The notes beneath the pieces are model-generated. The model was not told the origin of the DNA. It worked only from the letters and a program-made list of their open reading frames with translations, and made no database searches. The position numbers were made by a program, and so were the translations under genes. A stretch of 40,028 bases of DNA from Desulfuromonadales bacterium (GTDB lineage Bacteria > Desulfobacterota > Desulfuromonadia > Desulfuromonadales > UBA2197): the NCBI GenBank assembly GCA_014859605.1, contig JACUTW010000016.1:1-40028 (forward strand). Reading direction: 5' to 3'. Of the stretch, positions 8,882 through 18,598 are shown piece by piece. Position 1 is the first letter of the stretch; every line of letters begins with the position of its first letter.

Positions 8882-10384
8882 TTACGATTTTGTCCGGGCT
8901 TGCAGGAAATCGATCAGCAAGCGGACGCCGACACCGCTCCCCCCTTTGGGGATGCCGGGGCGCCCCTTCTCTTCCCAGGCGGTACCGGCAATGTCGAGAT
9001 GGGCCCAGGGTTTTTCGCCGGCAAAGGCTTTGAGAAAGGCGGCACCGGTAATCGTGCCGCCCGGCCGGCCGCCGCTGTTTTTAATGTCGGCGACATCGCT
9101 CTTGATCAGTTGGTCGTAATCGTCCCAGAGGGGGAGCTGCCAGAGGCGCTCGTTGCTGCGGTCGCCGGCGGTGAGGAGGGCGTCGATCAGCGCCTGGTCA
9201 GTGCCGAGAACAGCGCTGGCCTGGTGGCCTAAGGCGATAATGACGGCACCGGTGAGGGTGGCGACATCGATGATGGCCTCGGGCTGGTAGCGTTGTACGT
9301 ATGTGATGGCATCAGCGAGGATCAGACGGCCCTCGGCATCGGTATTAAGAACTTCGATGGTCTTTTGGGACAGGGAAGTCAGGATGTCGCCGGGGCGAAG
9401 GGCGTGGCCGGAAGGGAGGTTTTCCACCGCCGGGATAATAGCAACAAGATTGATCGGCAGGCGCAGACGCGCGGCAGCGGTGATGGTGCCGAGGACTGCG
9501 GCTCCACCCGCCATATCCATCTTCATCTCATCCATCTTCTCCGACGGTTTCAGGGAGATGCCGCCGCTGTCAAAGACGACCGCCTTGCCGACCAAGGCCA
9601 ACGGGGCTTGATCGCCGGCGCCGCGATATTCCAATATGATCAGACAGGGTTCGCGCATGCTCCCTTGGGCAACGCTGAGGAGCGCGCCCATTCCTTCGTC
9701 CTCCAGCGCCTGGCGATGGAGGATGGTGCAGACGCAGCCGGCAGCTTCGCCTTCAATGCGGCAGCGTTCAGCAAGATCCTGCGGTGATTTGACATTCCCC
9801 GGCGCATTGACGAGATCACGGGCGAGGCAGACCCCGGCGCAGACGATCTGTGCCGCCGTAACAGCTCTTTCGACCCCGCGTTGCTCCGCAGCGCTGGCAT
9901 AGATCAGAAGCGCTTCCCGCAGCAAGGGAGTGAGATCTTTGGCAGTGTCGTGACGGAAATCGTCATAGCGGTAAGCACTCAGGACGATTCCCTCGGTGGC
10001 GGCTGCTGCCGCCTGGTTGAGCGCGACGGCGCTGGTGACGAAGCTGTCGAGATCAAGAGCCAGACTCGGGATCCTCTTCTTCTGCACCAGTTCGGCGGCG
10101 CTGGCGGCGGCCTGCCGCACTTGCGCCGGGCTGTAATTTTTTTCCTGGCCGAGTCCGACGCAAAGGATGCGCTGTGCAGGCAGGCGCTTGCCGCTGTGCA
10201 ACAGCAGGGTTTCGCCGGGTTTGCCGGAGAATTCCTGCTCGCGGAGGGCCTGCTCCAGTACCTCACCAAGAGCCGTGTTGATCTCTTGTTGCCGGGGGGA
10301 AAGAGCCTTTTCTGCAAAGAGACCGATCACGAGAACTGGAGTGGGGATGCTGAGCAGTGGCGCCGCCTGGGCGATAATTTTCAT
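8882..10384 (-). CDS. pepA: Leucyl aminopeptidase (M17)
   Basis: 'NTDAEGRLILADAITY' M17 signature, 'VGKAVVFDSGGISLKPSEKMDEMKMDMAGGAAVLG'; start at MKIIAQAAPLL (CAT at 10382-10384). Confidence 0.94.
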   Translation of the reverse strand: MKIIAQAAPLLSIPTPVLVIGLFAEKALSPRQQEINTALGEVLEQALREQEFSGKPGETLLLHSGKRLPAQRILCVGLGQEKNYSPAQVRQAAASAAELVQKKRIPSLALDLDSFVTSAVALNQAAAAATEGIVLSAYRYDDFRHDTAKDLTPLLREALLIYASAAEQRGVERAVTAAQIVCAGVCLARDLVNAPGNVKSPQDLAERCRIEGEAAGCVCTILHRQALEDEGMGALLSVAQGSMREPCLIILEYRGAGDQAPLALVGKAVVFDSGGISLKPSEKMDEMKMDMAGGAAVLGTITAAARLRLPINLVAIIPAVENLPSGHALRPGDILTSLSQKTIEVLNTDAEGRLILADAITYVQRYQPEAIIDVATLTGAVIIALGHQASAVLGTDQALIDALLTAGDRSNERLWQLPLWDDYDQLIKSDVADIKNSGGRPGGTITGAAFLKAFAGEKPWAHLDIAGTAWEEKGRPGIPKGGSGVGVRLLIDFLQARTKS

Positions 10385-10655
10385 GGTGAGCTCCTCGGTT
10401 AACATAGCAAAAAGTTCGCGTATTGTAGCGCCAATAGCTCCGATTGACAACACACGAAGTCAGCCACTTTTTTCGCCGGAGTTGTCGATATTTTCCCGCG
10501 GGGAGAAAAATAGAAGAGTCACCAGCTTGTCAAAGAACAAAACTATGTTAAGTGTAACAATTTTCCTTCGTTGGCTTGAATTGCAAAAATGAGTTAAGTC
10601 GGTAATTAAGGACTTGTTTTTTTGTTTTATTTATGTTTTATAACGTATCACAACT

Positions 10656-10779
10656 AGGCTAAAGCCTCAGGTTGGCCGATGGATGGAGCCGGATATAAGG
10701 ATCCGGTCTTCGAAAACAAATCGGGGTCTGCGGACAAAGTCTCAAGAATGGTTCCACAGAAGGACTAAAGGAGTAGAAA
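10656..10779 (+). promoter_or_regulatory. Structured 5' leader of the cold-shock gene
   Basis: Hairpins AGGCTAAAGCCT (10656-10667) and CCGGAT-ATAAGG-ATCCGG (10689-10706) in a noncoding stretch immediately upstream of the csp start. Confidence 0.45.
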
Positions 10780-10980
10780 ATGGCTGAAGGTACAGTTAAG
10801 TGGTTCAATGATGCTAAGGGGTTTGGGTTCATTCAGCAGGATGGGGGCCCGGATGTTTTCGTGCACTTCTCCTCCATTGGTTCTGACGGTTTCAAGTCTC
10901 TGGCCGAAGGTGAGCGCGTTGCTTTTGACGTCACCCAAGGGCAGAAAGGCCCGCAGGCCGCCAACGTCCGTAAAATTTAA
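10780..10980 (+). CDS. Cold-shock domain protein (CspA family)
   Basis: 66 aa [33 protein letters not shown]... canonical CSD with RNP1/RNP2. Confidence 0.97.
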   Translation: MAEGTVKWFNDAKGFGFIQQDGGPDVFVHFSSIGSDGFKSLAEGERVAFDVTQGQKGPQAANVRKI

Positions 10981-11004
10981 TCGGCACCAGGTTTTGAAGC
11001 AGAA

Positions 11005-11037
11005 AGCCCCGCAACCAACAGGTTGCGGGGCTTTTTT
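11005..11037. terminator. Rho-independent terminator downstream of csp
   Basis: AGCCCCGCAACC-aaca-GGTTGCGGGGCTTTTTT. Confidence 0.9.
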
Positions 11038-13465
11038 AGTCTGATGCCGGGAGGTTCGGGCTGATGCCGATGCTGTTGCCAAGCGTCTTAAAGTGCTGCA
11101 GCCATTTTGCCGCCGCATCATTCTGCTGTACTGCGGCAAGCTTGACCGCTATGACCTGGTGGCGAATGTCAAAATAAATATTCTGCGCCTGCCATAAATC
11201 GATGGGCCACGGCAGGGTCAAAAGTTCTTCCAGATCTTTGATCGTTTGCTTGAGGCGCTGCAGATCATCCGGCGCTGCCGCCAGCGCCAGGAGGCGAGCG
11301 TGGCTGCTGCGGCTGGCGGCATGGGCTAACTGGGCCCGATCCAGCTTCAGATCAAAGGCCTGGGCGTTTGCGATCTTTTCACGAACCCGCCCGGAAAAAG
11401 CTGCATCACTCTCCAGGTAGCTGCGGATTTCTTCATTGAGAAGCTGTTCAGCGGCGGCAGAGAGGGGGGACGGAACCGGCAGGGCATTTTCGTGTAAAAA
11501 GTGCAGGAGGCCGAGATGATCACGATAGATGTGGTTGAATTCCTCGAGAATCCTGTCGACCTGGGCGCTGATCATCCGGTTGACGGTCCGCTGCCGCTCA
11601 TCCATAAAGAGATCGGTCAATGTATAGAGGTGTGGGCCGTAGAGCCTTTTTAATTCGACAGCGGCTTCCTGGCGATCTCCCTGCTCAAAGTGGCGCTGAA
11701 GAGCAGGATATTCGCTCAGCTTGGTTGCCGCTTCACCCTCGCGTACTCCGGCAAGAACGTCCAGATCGCCAAAGTGCAGGGCGGCGAACGCGAACTCCTT
11801 CTCTTGCCAGGTAATTTTCGAGCGGAGAAGAATTGTTCCGCTCACCATCTGCAGACGGTGACCGTTACTTTGCCGCCGGTGTTCGCATCGGAGCGTGTAG
11901 CAATAGAATTCCTCGGCCGGGTGACCACCTAAAAGGATGGCTATCGCATAGTTGGCCGCTACCCGGGGTAAATCGATGCGCTGTGGTATGACAAGTTCGG
12001 TGTAAATCGCCGCAGCATCCCGCCAGCGCGGCAGGTTGCTGGGCACAAGGCGTAACATCGCACAAAAACTTTCTTCCAGGTCGACGCCGCAGGCTGTGCG
12101 AGCGAGGTCGATGGCCCGAGCGGCGTAAGTGAGGAGCTGGACGGTCTCGATGCCGGAGACTTCATCGAAGAACCAGCCGCAGCTGGTGTACATCTGCATG
12201 GTGTGATGCTGCATTTCCAGTAGCTCCAGCCCCTGCTGCTCTTGCCGTGGCGTGAGTTCGTGCTTGGCTGCTTTGGCCAGAAAGTTTTTAACGTGAGTCT
12301 CGGAGCGATCAAGGATCACTGCAATGTAGGCATCGCGTGTGGCCCAGGGATCGCTGAAAATATCGCCGGCAAAGCGCTCAAAAAGGGGAATAAGCTGATC
12401 GCGCAGGTGATCGAAGGCGTCGCGCAGGGGGGCGCGCCATTTTTGGTTCCAGGTCGGATCGGTGCCGATATGACAGCCGCAGTCACTGCGCCAGCGTTCG
12501 ACGCCATGGGCGCAGCTCCATGAACTCATCGGCAGGATCTCTACCTCCAGTTGCGGCGGATGCGCAGCCAGGTAAGCGCCGTAGACGGTCATTTGTGCGG
12601 ATTTGTCGTTATCTATGTGGTCGATCGCCCGTGCCAGAGCCATTTCACCGAATTTGTGGTGGTGCCCGTAACTTTCGCCATCGGTGGCGAGATGAACAAG
12701 CTGAGCACTTTTTGTCGGGTGCAGTCCGGCTTTGAGTTCCGCGGCAAAGGTGTCACCACTGCTCAATAACCCGCCAAAAGCGACGCCCCTGGCGAGGGAA
12801 CCATCATAAAAGAAGATGGCAATCGTCCGCCCGGAAGGGAGATGGCAAAGATAAGGGTGGCGAGAATCGATGGCACCATCCTCCACCGGTTGCCAGGTCT
12901 CTTCGCTGAGTCTCCGGATTCGGCGGGCCTGAAAAGGGGAAAGGATGGTAAAGCGGATTCCCGCCTCGGCGAGAAGTTCCAGCGATTCAATGTCGACGGC
13001 CGCTTCCGGTAACCACATTCCTTCCGGGGCGCGCGCAAAGCGAGTAGTAAAATCGGCAATGCCCCAGCGGATTTGGGTCATTTTGTCCCGCAGATTGGCC
13101 AAGGGGAGGATAATATGTCCCCAGGCCTGAGCAATCGCGGCCCCATGGCCTTGATAAAGTTCGCGACTGGCCGCATCTGCGGCCAGGATGGCCGCATAAG
13201 TGGCCGGGTCTTCGCGTTGCAGCCATAACAGGAGGGTCGGCCCGAAGTTAAAGCTGATATGCCGGTAATTATCGATGAGAGACGTAATCTTCCCTTTGGC
13301 ATCAAGGAGTCGGGCGGCGCGGTTGGGCGCATAACACTCGGCGGCGATCCGTTCGTTCCAGTCGTGAAACGGAGCAGCACTCCTCTGGACTTCAATCGTT
13401 TCCAGCCAGGGGTTTTCCCGCGGGGGCTGATAAAAATGTCCATGGATACAGATGTAATTTTTCAT
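11036..13465 (-). CDS. GH57-family / DUF3536 domain protein (putative alpha-amylase/alpha-mannosidase-like)
   Basis: MKNYICIHGHFYQPPRENPWLETIEVQ..., 'ISFNFGPTLLLWLQ', 'GMWLPEAAVDIESLELLAEAGIRFTILSPFQA', 'ATDGESYGHHHKFGEMAL'; internal Met at 13465 chosen. Confidence 0.88.
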   Translation of the reverse strand: MKNYICIHGHFYQPPRENPWLETIEVQRSAAPFHDWNERIAAECYAPNRAARLLDAKGKITSLIDNYRHISFNFGPTLLLWLQREDPATYAAILAADAASRELYQGHGAAIAQAWGHIILPLANLRDKMTQIRWGIADFTTRFARAPEGMWLPEAAVDIESLELLAEAGIRFTILSPFQARRIRRLSEETWQPVEDGAIDSRHPYLCHLPSGRTIAIFFYDGSLARGVAFGGLLSSGDTFAAELKAGLHPTKSAQLVHLATDGESYGHHHKFGEMALARAIDHIDNDKSAQMTVYGAYLAAHPPQLEVEILPMSSWSCAHGVERWRSDCGCHIGTDPTWNQKWRAPLRDAFDHLRDQLIPLFERFAGDIFSDPWATRDAYIAVILDRSETHVKNFLAKAAKHELTPRQEQQGLELLEMQHHTMQMYTSCGWFFDEVSGIETVQLLTYAARAIDLARTACGVDLEESFCAMLRLVPSNLPRWRDAAAIYTELVIPQRIDLPRVAANYAIAILLGGHPAEEFYCYTLRCEHRRQSNGHRLQMVSGTILLRSKITWQEKEFAFAALHFGDLDVLAGVREGEAATKLSEYPALQRHFEQGDRQEAAVELKRLYGPHLYTLTDLFMDERQRTVNRMISAQVDRILEEFNHIYRDHLGLLHFLHENALPVPSPLSAAAEQLLNEEIRSYLESDAAFSGRVREKIANAQAFDLKLDRAQLAHAASRSSHARLLALAAAPDDLQRLKQTIKDLEELLTLPWPIDLWQAQNIYFDIRHQVIAVKLAAVQQNDAAAKWLQHFKTLGNSIGISPNLPASD

Positions 13466-13622
13466 ATATGGCTCTCTTTTCAGGGTCTTGCCATGAACTT
13501 TACACGCTTCTCCGGGATTTGGCCAGTGGCGAGAAAATACCCGATCTGTCCGGGAAATCAATTGACAGGCAGGGGGATAGCGTATTAAATGTTTTCACAA
13601 AAATATTTAACAGGAGGCAATA

Positions 13623-14324
13623 ATGAAGGGGCGTATTTTAGGGGTAACACTGGCTGGCGCTCTCGTGCTGATGGCAGCTGGCTGCGGCGCAGGGGAAAAG
13701 AAGATTGAGCTTAACGATCAAAAAGCCAAGGTCAGTTATGGTATCGGTATGTCCCTCGGCACAGATTTCAAAGCCCAGGGGATTGAAATTGATGCGGACG
13801 TGATGGCGCAGGCGATCAAAGATGTCACTGCCGGCGGCAAGACACGGATGACCGAGGAAGAAGTCCGCAAAGTCATTATGGAATTCCAGCAGGAGCTGGC
13901 CGAAAAGCAGGAAGCCAAAGCCAAAGAGGGGGGCATCAAGAATCTGAAAGACGGAGAAGCCTTCCTTGCGGAGAACGGTAAAAAAGAAGGGGTTGTGACC
14001 CTGCCGAGCGGTTTGCAATATAAAGTTGAAAAAAAAGGGAGCGGTAAGAAACCGGGTCCGAATGATACTGTCACTGTGCACTACAAAGGGACTTTGATCG
14101 ACGGAAGCGAATTTGACAGCTCTTACAATCGGGGTGAGCCGGTCAGCTTTCCGGTCGGCGGGGTGATCCCCGGCTGGACCGAGGCCTTGCAACTGATGGA
14201 AGAGGGCTCGAAATGGCAGCTCTTTATCCCCGCAAGCCTTGCTTATGGAGAGCGGGGCGCCGGCGCCCAGATCGGCCCGAATTCCACCCTCATCTTTGAG
14301 GTCGAACTACTGAAAGTTCAGTAG
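13623..14324 (+). CDS. FKBP-type peptidyl-prolyl cis-trans isomerase, lipoprotein (FkpA/Mip-like)
   Basis: Lipobox MAAGC; N-terminal dimerisation region; 'DTVTVHYKGTLIDGSEFDSSYNRGEPVSFPVGGVIPGWTEALQLMEEGSKWQLFIPASLAYGERGAG'. Confidence 0.94.
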   Translation: MKGRILGVTLAGALVLMAAGCGAGEKKIELNDQKAKVSYGIGMSLGTDFKAQGIEIDADVMAQAIKDVTAGGKTRMTEEEVRKVIMEFQQELAEKQEAKAKEGGIKNLKDGEAFLAENGKKEGVVTLPSGLQYKVEKKGSGKKPGPNDTVTVHYKGTLIDGSEFDSSYNRGEPVSFPVGGVIPGWTEALQLMEEGSKWQLFIPASLAYGERGAGAQIGPNSTLIFEVELLKVQ

Positions 14325-14343
14325 GATTTTTGTTGCATCGAAT

Positions 14344-14380
14344 AAAAAAGAGCCGCCCCTGAAGGGCGGCTCTTTTTTAT
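14344..14380. terminator. Bidirectional rho-independent terminator
   Basis: AAAAAAGAGCCGCCC-ctgaa-GGGCGGCTCTTTTTT between convergent fkp and cytochrome genes. Confidence 0.9.
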
Positions 14381-14397
14381 TCTTCTCTGTTTGCTGG

Positions 14398-14667
14398 TTA
14401 CTTTTTGTGGCACTCGCCGCACTTGGTTGGGCCGGCGCTTTTTTTGACGTGGCAGTCTTTACACAGAGCATGTGCCGCATCTTTGTCGAGCTCGACTTTG
14501 CCGGGTTTGGCGTCGCCGTGGCAGACCTTGCAATCCATGATGCCCGAGTGGGCTTTATGGTCGAAGGTCACGTCGCCGTTTTTGGCTTTCATGACGACAG
14601 TGTCAGAGGCAATGGCGGTCCCCGCCGTAAAGGCGAGCAGCAGTGCGATGGCAAGCATTTTTTTCAT
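14398..14667 (-). CDS. Triheme periplasmic cytochrome c7 (PpcA-like)
   Basis: Signal peptide MKKMLAIALLLAFTAGTAIA; CKVCH, CKDCH, CGECH; 'KAKNGDVTFDHKAH' and C-terminal 'GPTKCGECHKK' strongly resemble Geobacter PpcA. Confidence 0.92.
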   Translation of the reverse strand: MKKMLAIALLLAFTAGTAIASDTVVMKAKNGDVTFDHKAHSGIMDCKVCHGDAKPGKVELDKDAAHALCKDCHVKKSAGPTKCGECHKK

Positions 14668-14701
14668 GATGTCCTCCGTAGGGGTTAATTAAAGCTGTCA
14701 T

Positions 14702-14730
14702 AAAATATACAGCCAAAGGACAACAGTCAA
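14702..14730 (-). promoter_or_regulatory. Sigma-70-like promoter for the triheme cytochrome
   Basis: On the minus strand TTGACT-N17-TATTTT. Confidence 0.4.
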
Positions 14731-14777
14731 GAAAAAATAATTTGCCGCCATTAGTTAAAGGAGATGAATTTGCCGCA

Positions 14778-16811
14778 TCACTCCTCAAGGCGGGCTTTGA
14801 GGTTGGCGAAGAAAGCATTCGCCGCCTGATCTTTCTCCTCCTCAGTCAGCACGGGGGATGGAAGGGAAGAATCGCGCAACAGTTCCACCGGGATTTCGCT
14901 GAGAAAGCGGCTCGGTTGTCGCGGCCGCAACTTCCCGTACTTTTTGCGATGGCGGGCGTGTAAAAGGGTCAAGGTCTTTTGAGCGCGGGTAATGCCGACA
15001 TACAACAGTCTCCGTTCCTCGGCAAGATCGGCGGCTTCTCCATCGGCGGTGCAATGCGGCAGGGTCTCCTCTTCGATACCGGCCAGAAAGACGTGGGGGA
15101 ATTCAAGTCCTTTACTGGCATGCAGACTCATCAAGACTACGGCCTCACGGCGCAGTTTATTCTCTTTCTCTTCCCGGTTCGGTTCGTCCGCATCGAGCAG
15201 GGAAACCTTTTCGAGGAAGCCGGCCAGGGTTGGCTGCGCCTCCCGTTCTTCATAGGCAGCCAGGGCATTGACCGCTTCCACGAGATTTTCCAGGCGCCGT
15301 TTCCCCTGCTCGATATTTTCCGCAGCGCGCCAGATATCATCCTCCATGCCGATCTCCTCGATCAGCTCGCGAAAGATTTTGGCAGCAGGCCCTGAAGAGC
15401 GGAAGCGTTGCCGGAATTTTACGATTAATGCCGTAAAATTATACATGGCGGTCAGAGACTTCTCCCCTAAGTGACTCATCGCCTGAGGATGGCGCAGTAT
15501 TTCCCAGATCGATTTATGCAGCCGTGCGGACGTTTCGATCAGTGTATGTGCGCTCTGTTCGCCGATGCCCCGTTTCGGGTAGTTGAGAATTCTCAGTAGA
15601 TTGACGTCGTCTTGCGGATTGGCAATGACCCGCAGGTAGGCAAGGGCATCTTTGACTTCTTTGCGGTCAAAAAATTGTTGGCCGCCGATCAGAACATAAG
15701 GGATATTCTCGTAGCGTAATTGCTCTTCAAAGGCGCGCGACTGGGCATTTGTCCGGTACAAAATGGCAAAGGCGGAGAATGGATCGCTGCTGTCCGCCCG
15801 TTGGGTCTGGATCCGCTGTACGACGAATCTGGCTTCCTCTTCATCGTCGTGACAGCTGAGGAGTTCAATGCCGGCCCCGGCTCCGGCAGCGCTCCAGAGC
15901 TTTTTCGGGTGGGGACGGGGATTGTTGCCGATCACAGCATTGGCGGCGGCGAGGATATTGCATGTGGATCGATAGTTTTGCTCAAGTTTGATCACCCGTG
16001 CACCTTTGTAGTCCCGTTCAAAGTCGAGAATATTTTCCGGCGCTGCACCCCGCCAGCCATAGATCGACTGGTCATCGTCGCCGACCACACAAAGGTTGCG
16101 GTGTTCGTCGCAAAGGAGGCGCAGGAGTTGGTATTGAGCGAAGTTGGTATCCTGATATTCGTCGACCATGACATAGCGGAATTGTCTCCGCCAGAGAGTC
16201 AACAGATCGGCGTGTTCAACCAGAAGCTGGGCACTGAGCATGAGAATATCGTCGAAGTCGACGGCGTTGCAGGCGCGCAATGCCCGTTGGTAGAGGGGGT
16301 AGATGCGTGCTGCCAAAGCGCTGACCGGGTCGTTGTGGCGGGGTTTGAAGTTGCGCGGGGTGATCAGGCGGTTCTTAGCGCTTGAGATGCACCATAACAC
16401 CTGGCTGACCAGGGAAGTCCCTCCGGCATCGGTGGCGCGAACCAGGTCGCGGATCAGGCGCTCCTGGTCGCCGCCGATATAAATGGAAAAGTTTTTTTTG
16501 TAACCAAGCCGTTCGATCCCACTGCGCAGTATCCGCATGCCGAGCGCGTGAAAAGTCGAGATAGCGATGCCGCTGCAGCGCTCGCGCCCGACCAGGCCGA
16601 TGACCCGTTGCAGCATCTCGCGGGAAGCTTTGTTGGTAAAGGTGACAGCCAGGATATTCTCCGGCGCGATCCGCTTTTCGCGGAGCAGATAAGCAATGCG
16701 CATGGTAATGACCCGGGTCTTCCCGGAGCCGGCTCCCGCCAAAAGGAGGAGAGGGCCTTCGGTCAAAAGGACCGCCGCCCGTTGTTCCGGATTGAGTTTT
16801 GCAATATTCAT
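14778..16811 (-). CDS. UvrD/Rep/PcrA-family ATP-dependent DNA helicase
   Basis: MNIAKLNPEQRAAVLLTEGPLLLLAGAGSGKTRVITMRIAYLL..., 'VDEYQDTNFAQYQLLRLL', 'VVGDDDQSIYGWRGA', 'MSLHASKGLEFPHVFLAGIEEETLPH'. Confidence 0.95.
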   Translation of the reverse strand: MNIAKLNPEQRAAVLLTEGPLLLLAGAGSGKTRVITMRIAYLLREKRIAPENILAVTFTNKASREMLQRVIGLVGRERCSGIAISTFHALGMRILRSGIERLGYKKNFSIYIGGDQERLIRDLVRATDAGGTSLVSQVLWCISSAKNRLITPRNFKPRHNDPVSALAARIYPLYQRALRACNAVDFDDILMLSAQLLVEHADLLTLWRRQFRYVMVDEYQDTNFAQYQLLRLLCDEHRNLCVVGDDDQSIYGWRGAAPENILDFERDYKGARVIKLEQNYRSTCNILAAANAVIGNNPRPHPKKLWSAAGAGAGIELLSCHDDEEEARFVVQRIQTQRADSSDPFSAFAILYRTNAQSRAFEEQLRYENIPYVLIGGQQFFDRKEVKDALAYLRVIANPQDDVNLLRILNYPKRGIGEQSAHTLIETSARLHKSIWEILRHPQAMSHLGEKSLTAMYNFTALIVKFRQRFRSSGPAAKIFRELIEEIGMEDDIWRAAENIEQGKRRLENLVEAVNALAAYEEREAQPTLAGFLEKVSLLDADEPNREEKENKLRREAVVLMSLHASKGLEFPHVFLAGIEEETLPHCTADGEAADLAEERRLLYVGITRAQKTLTLLHARHRKKYGKLRPRQPSRFLSEIPVELLRDSSLPSPVLTEEEKDQAANAFFANLKARLEE

Positions 16812-16911
16812 TGGATGAGTCGCGAAGAGAGGATGGAATCGGGGGTGTCTTCATAGCACAGGCAGCGGCGAAGAAACAATCCTCAAGGCTAAAAGAATTT
16901 AAGCTGCAGCC

Positions 16912-16940
16912 TTGACAATATACAAACGGCATTCTAAAAT
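16912..16940 (+). promoter_or_regulatory. Sigma-70-like promoter upstream of the IclR gene (P1)
   Basis: TTGACA-N17-TAAAAT; a second TTGACA at 16968-16973 with a weaker -10 (TAGATT/AGATTA) may form P2. Confidence 0.5.
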
Positions 16941-17031
16941 AACACCGGCGAAAATAAGAAGTAATCCTTGACAAGACCTCAACTCTTTGTAGATTATTTG
17001 TGTTTTTGAGCGAAAGCTAAGAGGGAAGACC

Positions 17032-17814
17032 ATGGCGAAAAAAGATAAATCAGAATATATCATACAAGCCGTTTCGCATGCGCTTGATTTGCTGGAACAA
17101 TTCCATGGTGAGGTCGATGAGCTCGGCGTCACCGAACTCAGCAAGCGGCTGAAGCTGCACAAAAATAACGTCTTTCGCCTGTTGGCAACGCTGGAGTCAC
17201 GCGGCTATATCGAGCAGAATCGTGCGACGGAAAATTACCGTCTGGGCTTGAAGTCGCTGGAACTGGGACAGACTTTTGTCAAGCAGATGGGACTGCTCCG
17301 TCAGGCGCGACCCATCCTTGACCATATTGTTAAAGAGTGCAACGAAACCGCCTATGTTGCTATCTTCAAAGAAGGCTATGTGGTCTATCTTGACGTGGTC
17401 GAGACCGATCTGACCGTGCGCGTCGTCTCCCGGGTCGGCTCAAGGCTCCCCGGTTACTGTACAGCCACCGGCAAGGTGCACCTGGCGTATATGTCGGACG
17501 AAGATGTTGATCATCTTTATCCGACGAATGAGCTGAAAGCTTATACGCCGACGACCCTTGCGACAAAAGCTGCCTTGCGTGAAGAGTTGCGCAAGGTCTT
17601 TGAGCAGGGCTATGCTATCGATAATGAGGAACTGGACAGCGGCGTGCGCTGTATCGCCTGTCCGATTCGTGATTATACGCGGCGGATTGTCGGGGCGATC
17701 AGTATCTCGGGGCCGATCATGCGTTTCTCTGATGAACGGATCGAAAAGGAGCTGATCCCTTTGGCGAAACAGGCCGCGGATGATCTTTCCACCCGACTCG
17801 GTTACCATAAATAG
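17032..17814 (+). CDS. IclR-family transcriptional regulator
   Basis: 'SHALDLLEQFHGEVDELGVTELSKRLKLHKNNVFRLLATLESRGYIEQN' wHTH; 'LPGYCTATGKVHLAYMSDEDVDHLY', 'GVRCIACPIRDYTRRIVGAISISGP' effector domain. Confidence 0.95.
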   Translation: MAKKDKSEYIIQAVSHALDLLEQFHGEVDELGVTELSKRLKLHKNNVFRLLATLESRGYIEQNRATENYRLGLKSLELGQTFVKQMGLLRQARPILDHIVKECNETAYVAIFKEGYVVYLDVVETDLTVRVVSRVGSRLPGYCTATGKVHLAYMSDEDVDHLYPTNELKAYTPTTLATKAALREELRKVFEQGYAIDNEELDSGVRCIACPIRDYTRRIVGAISISGPIMRFSDERIEKELIPLAKQAADDLSTRLGYHK

Positions 17815-17823
17815 CTTATAGTT

Positions 17824-18531
17824 TTAGGCACGTTGTAAATCCCCCGGCTTCGGGGGATTTTTTTTATTGCGAGGCTTTAGTTCTGCAAAGATTGTCCGGA
17901 TCAATTTACGGGTCTCGGCACGCGGTGCATTATTTTCGACGAGAATATCCGCTCGGGAAATTTTTTCGGCCAGCGGCATCTGCGCGGCAATGCGCAGTAA
18001 GGCCTCTGCTTGCGACAACCCGTCCCTTTGCATTAAGCGTTCAAGCTGTTGCTCCGGGGAGGTCGCTACGACCAGGACCAGGTCGACCCGCTTTTCGGCT
18101 TTTGCCTCAAAGAGTAGTGGCGCTTCATAGATAATGAGGGGAACAGTCGGGTCCTGTCGCAATTCTTTGATGCGTTTGTCGGCAAGCTGAGCGATAGCCG
18201 GATGAGTTATCCGGTTCAGTTCCTGTCGCTCCGCCGGAACGCGAAAAATCTTTTTAGCCAGAAGAGCGCGATCAATGTCCCCTTCTGCCGTCAATATTTC
18301 TTTTCCAAAGTGCGCGATGATCTTTTCGTAGGCCTCTTCCCCCGGCCTGACCACATCCCGGGCCAATTCATCGGCACTCAGAACCGCAGCCCCCAGTTCT
18401 CTGAAAAACTGACAGACCAGGCTCTTGCCGCAGGCGATTCCGCCGGTTATGCCGAGAACAATGGTTTTGTCATCTTCCGGTAGTTTTTTCTGTAATGGAA
18501 TCATGTTATGATCATATCGATTTTTGAGCAT
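17824..18531 (-). CDS. coaE: Dephospho-CoA kinase
   Basis: 'IVLGITGGIACGKSLVCQFFRELGAAVLSADELARDVVRPG' P-loop and 'RITHPAIAQL'; start could alternatively be Met at 18504. Confidence 0.94.
   Translation of the reverse strand: MLKNRYDHNMIPLQKKLPEDDKTIVLGITGGIACGKSLVCQFFRELGAAVLSADELARDVVRPGEEAYEKIIAHFGKEILTAEGDIDRALLAKKIFRVPAERQELNRITHPAIAQLADKRIKELRQDPTVPLIIYEAPLLFEAKAEKRVDLVLVVATSPEQQLERLMQRDGLSQAEALLRIAAQMPLAEKISRADILVENNAPRAETRKLIRTIFAELKPRNKKNPPKPGDLQRA
17838..17866 (+). terminator. Rho-independent terminator (overlaps the 3' end of coaE)
   Basis: AATCCCCCGGCTTCGGGGGATTTTTTTT, GC stem plus T tract. Confidence 0.85.
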
Positions 18532-18598
18532 GGAAGTGTCCTTAGTTCCCTGGGCAGGTTATCCTGCATCTCTCCCGTATCATTAAAAGTGTAAGCGA

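Noticed and set aside
10656-10740. GEMM (c-di-GMP) riboswitch before the csp gene
   Set aside because: The 'AAAGCCTC' string is reminiscent, but the conserved upstream GCAAA/GACGCAAAGCC context and tetraloop-receptor helices are not visible.
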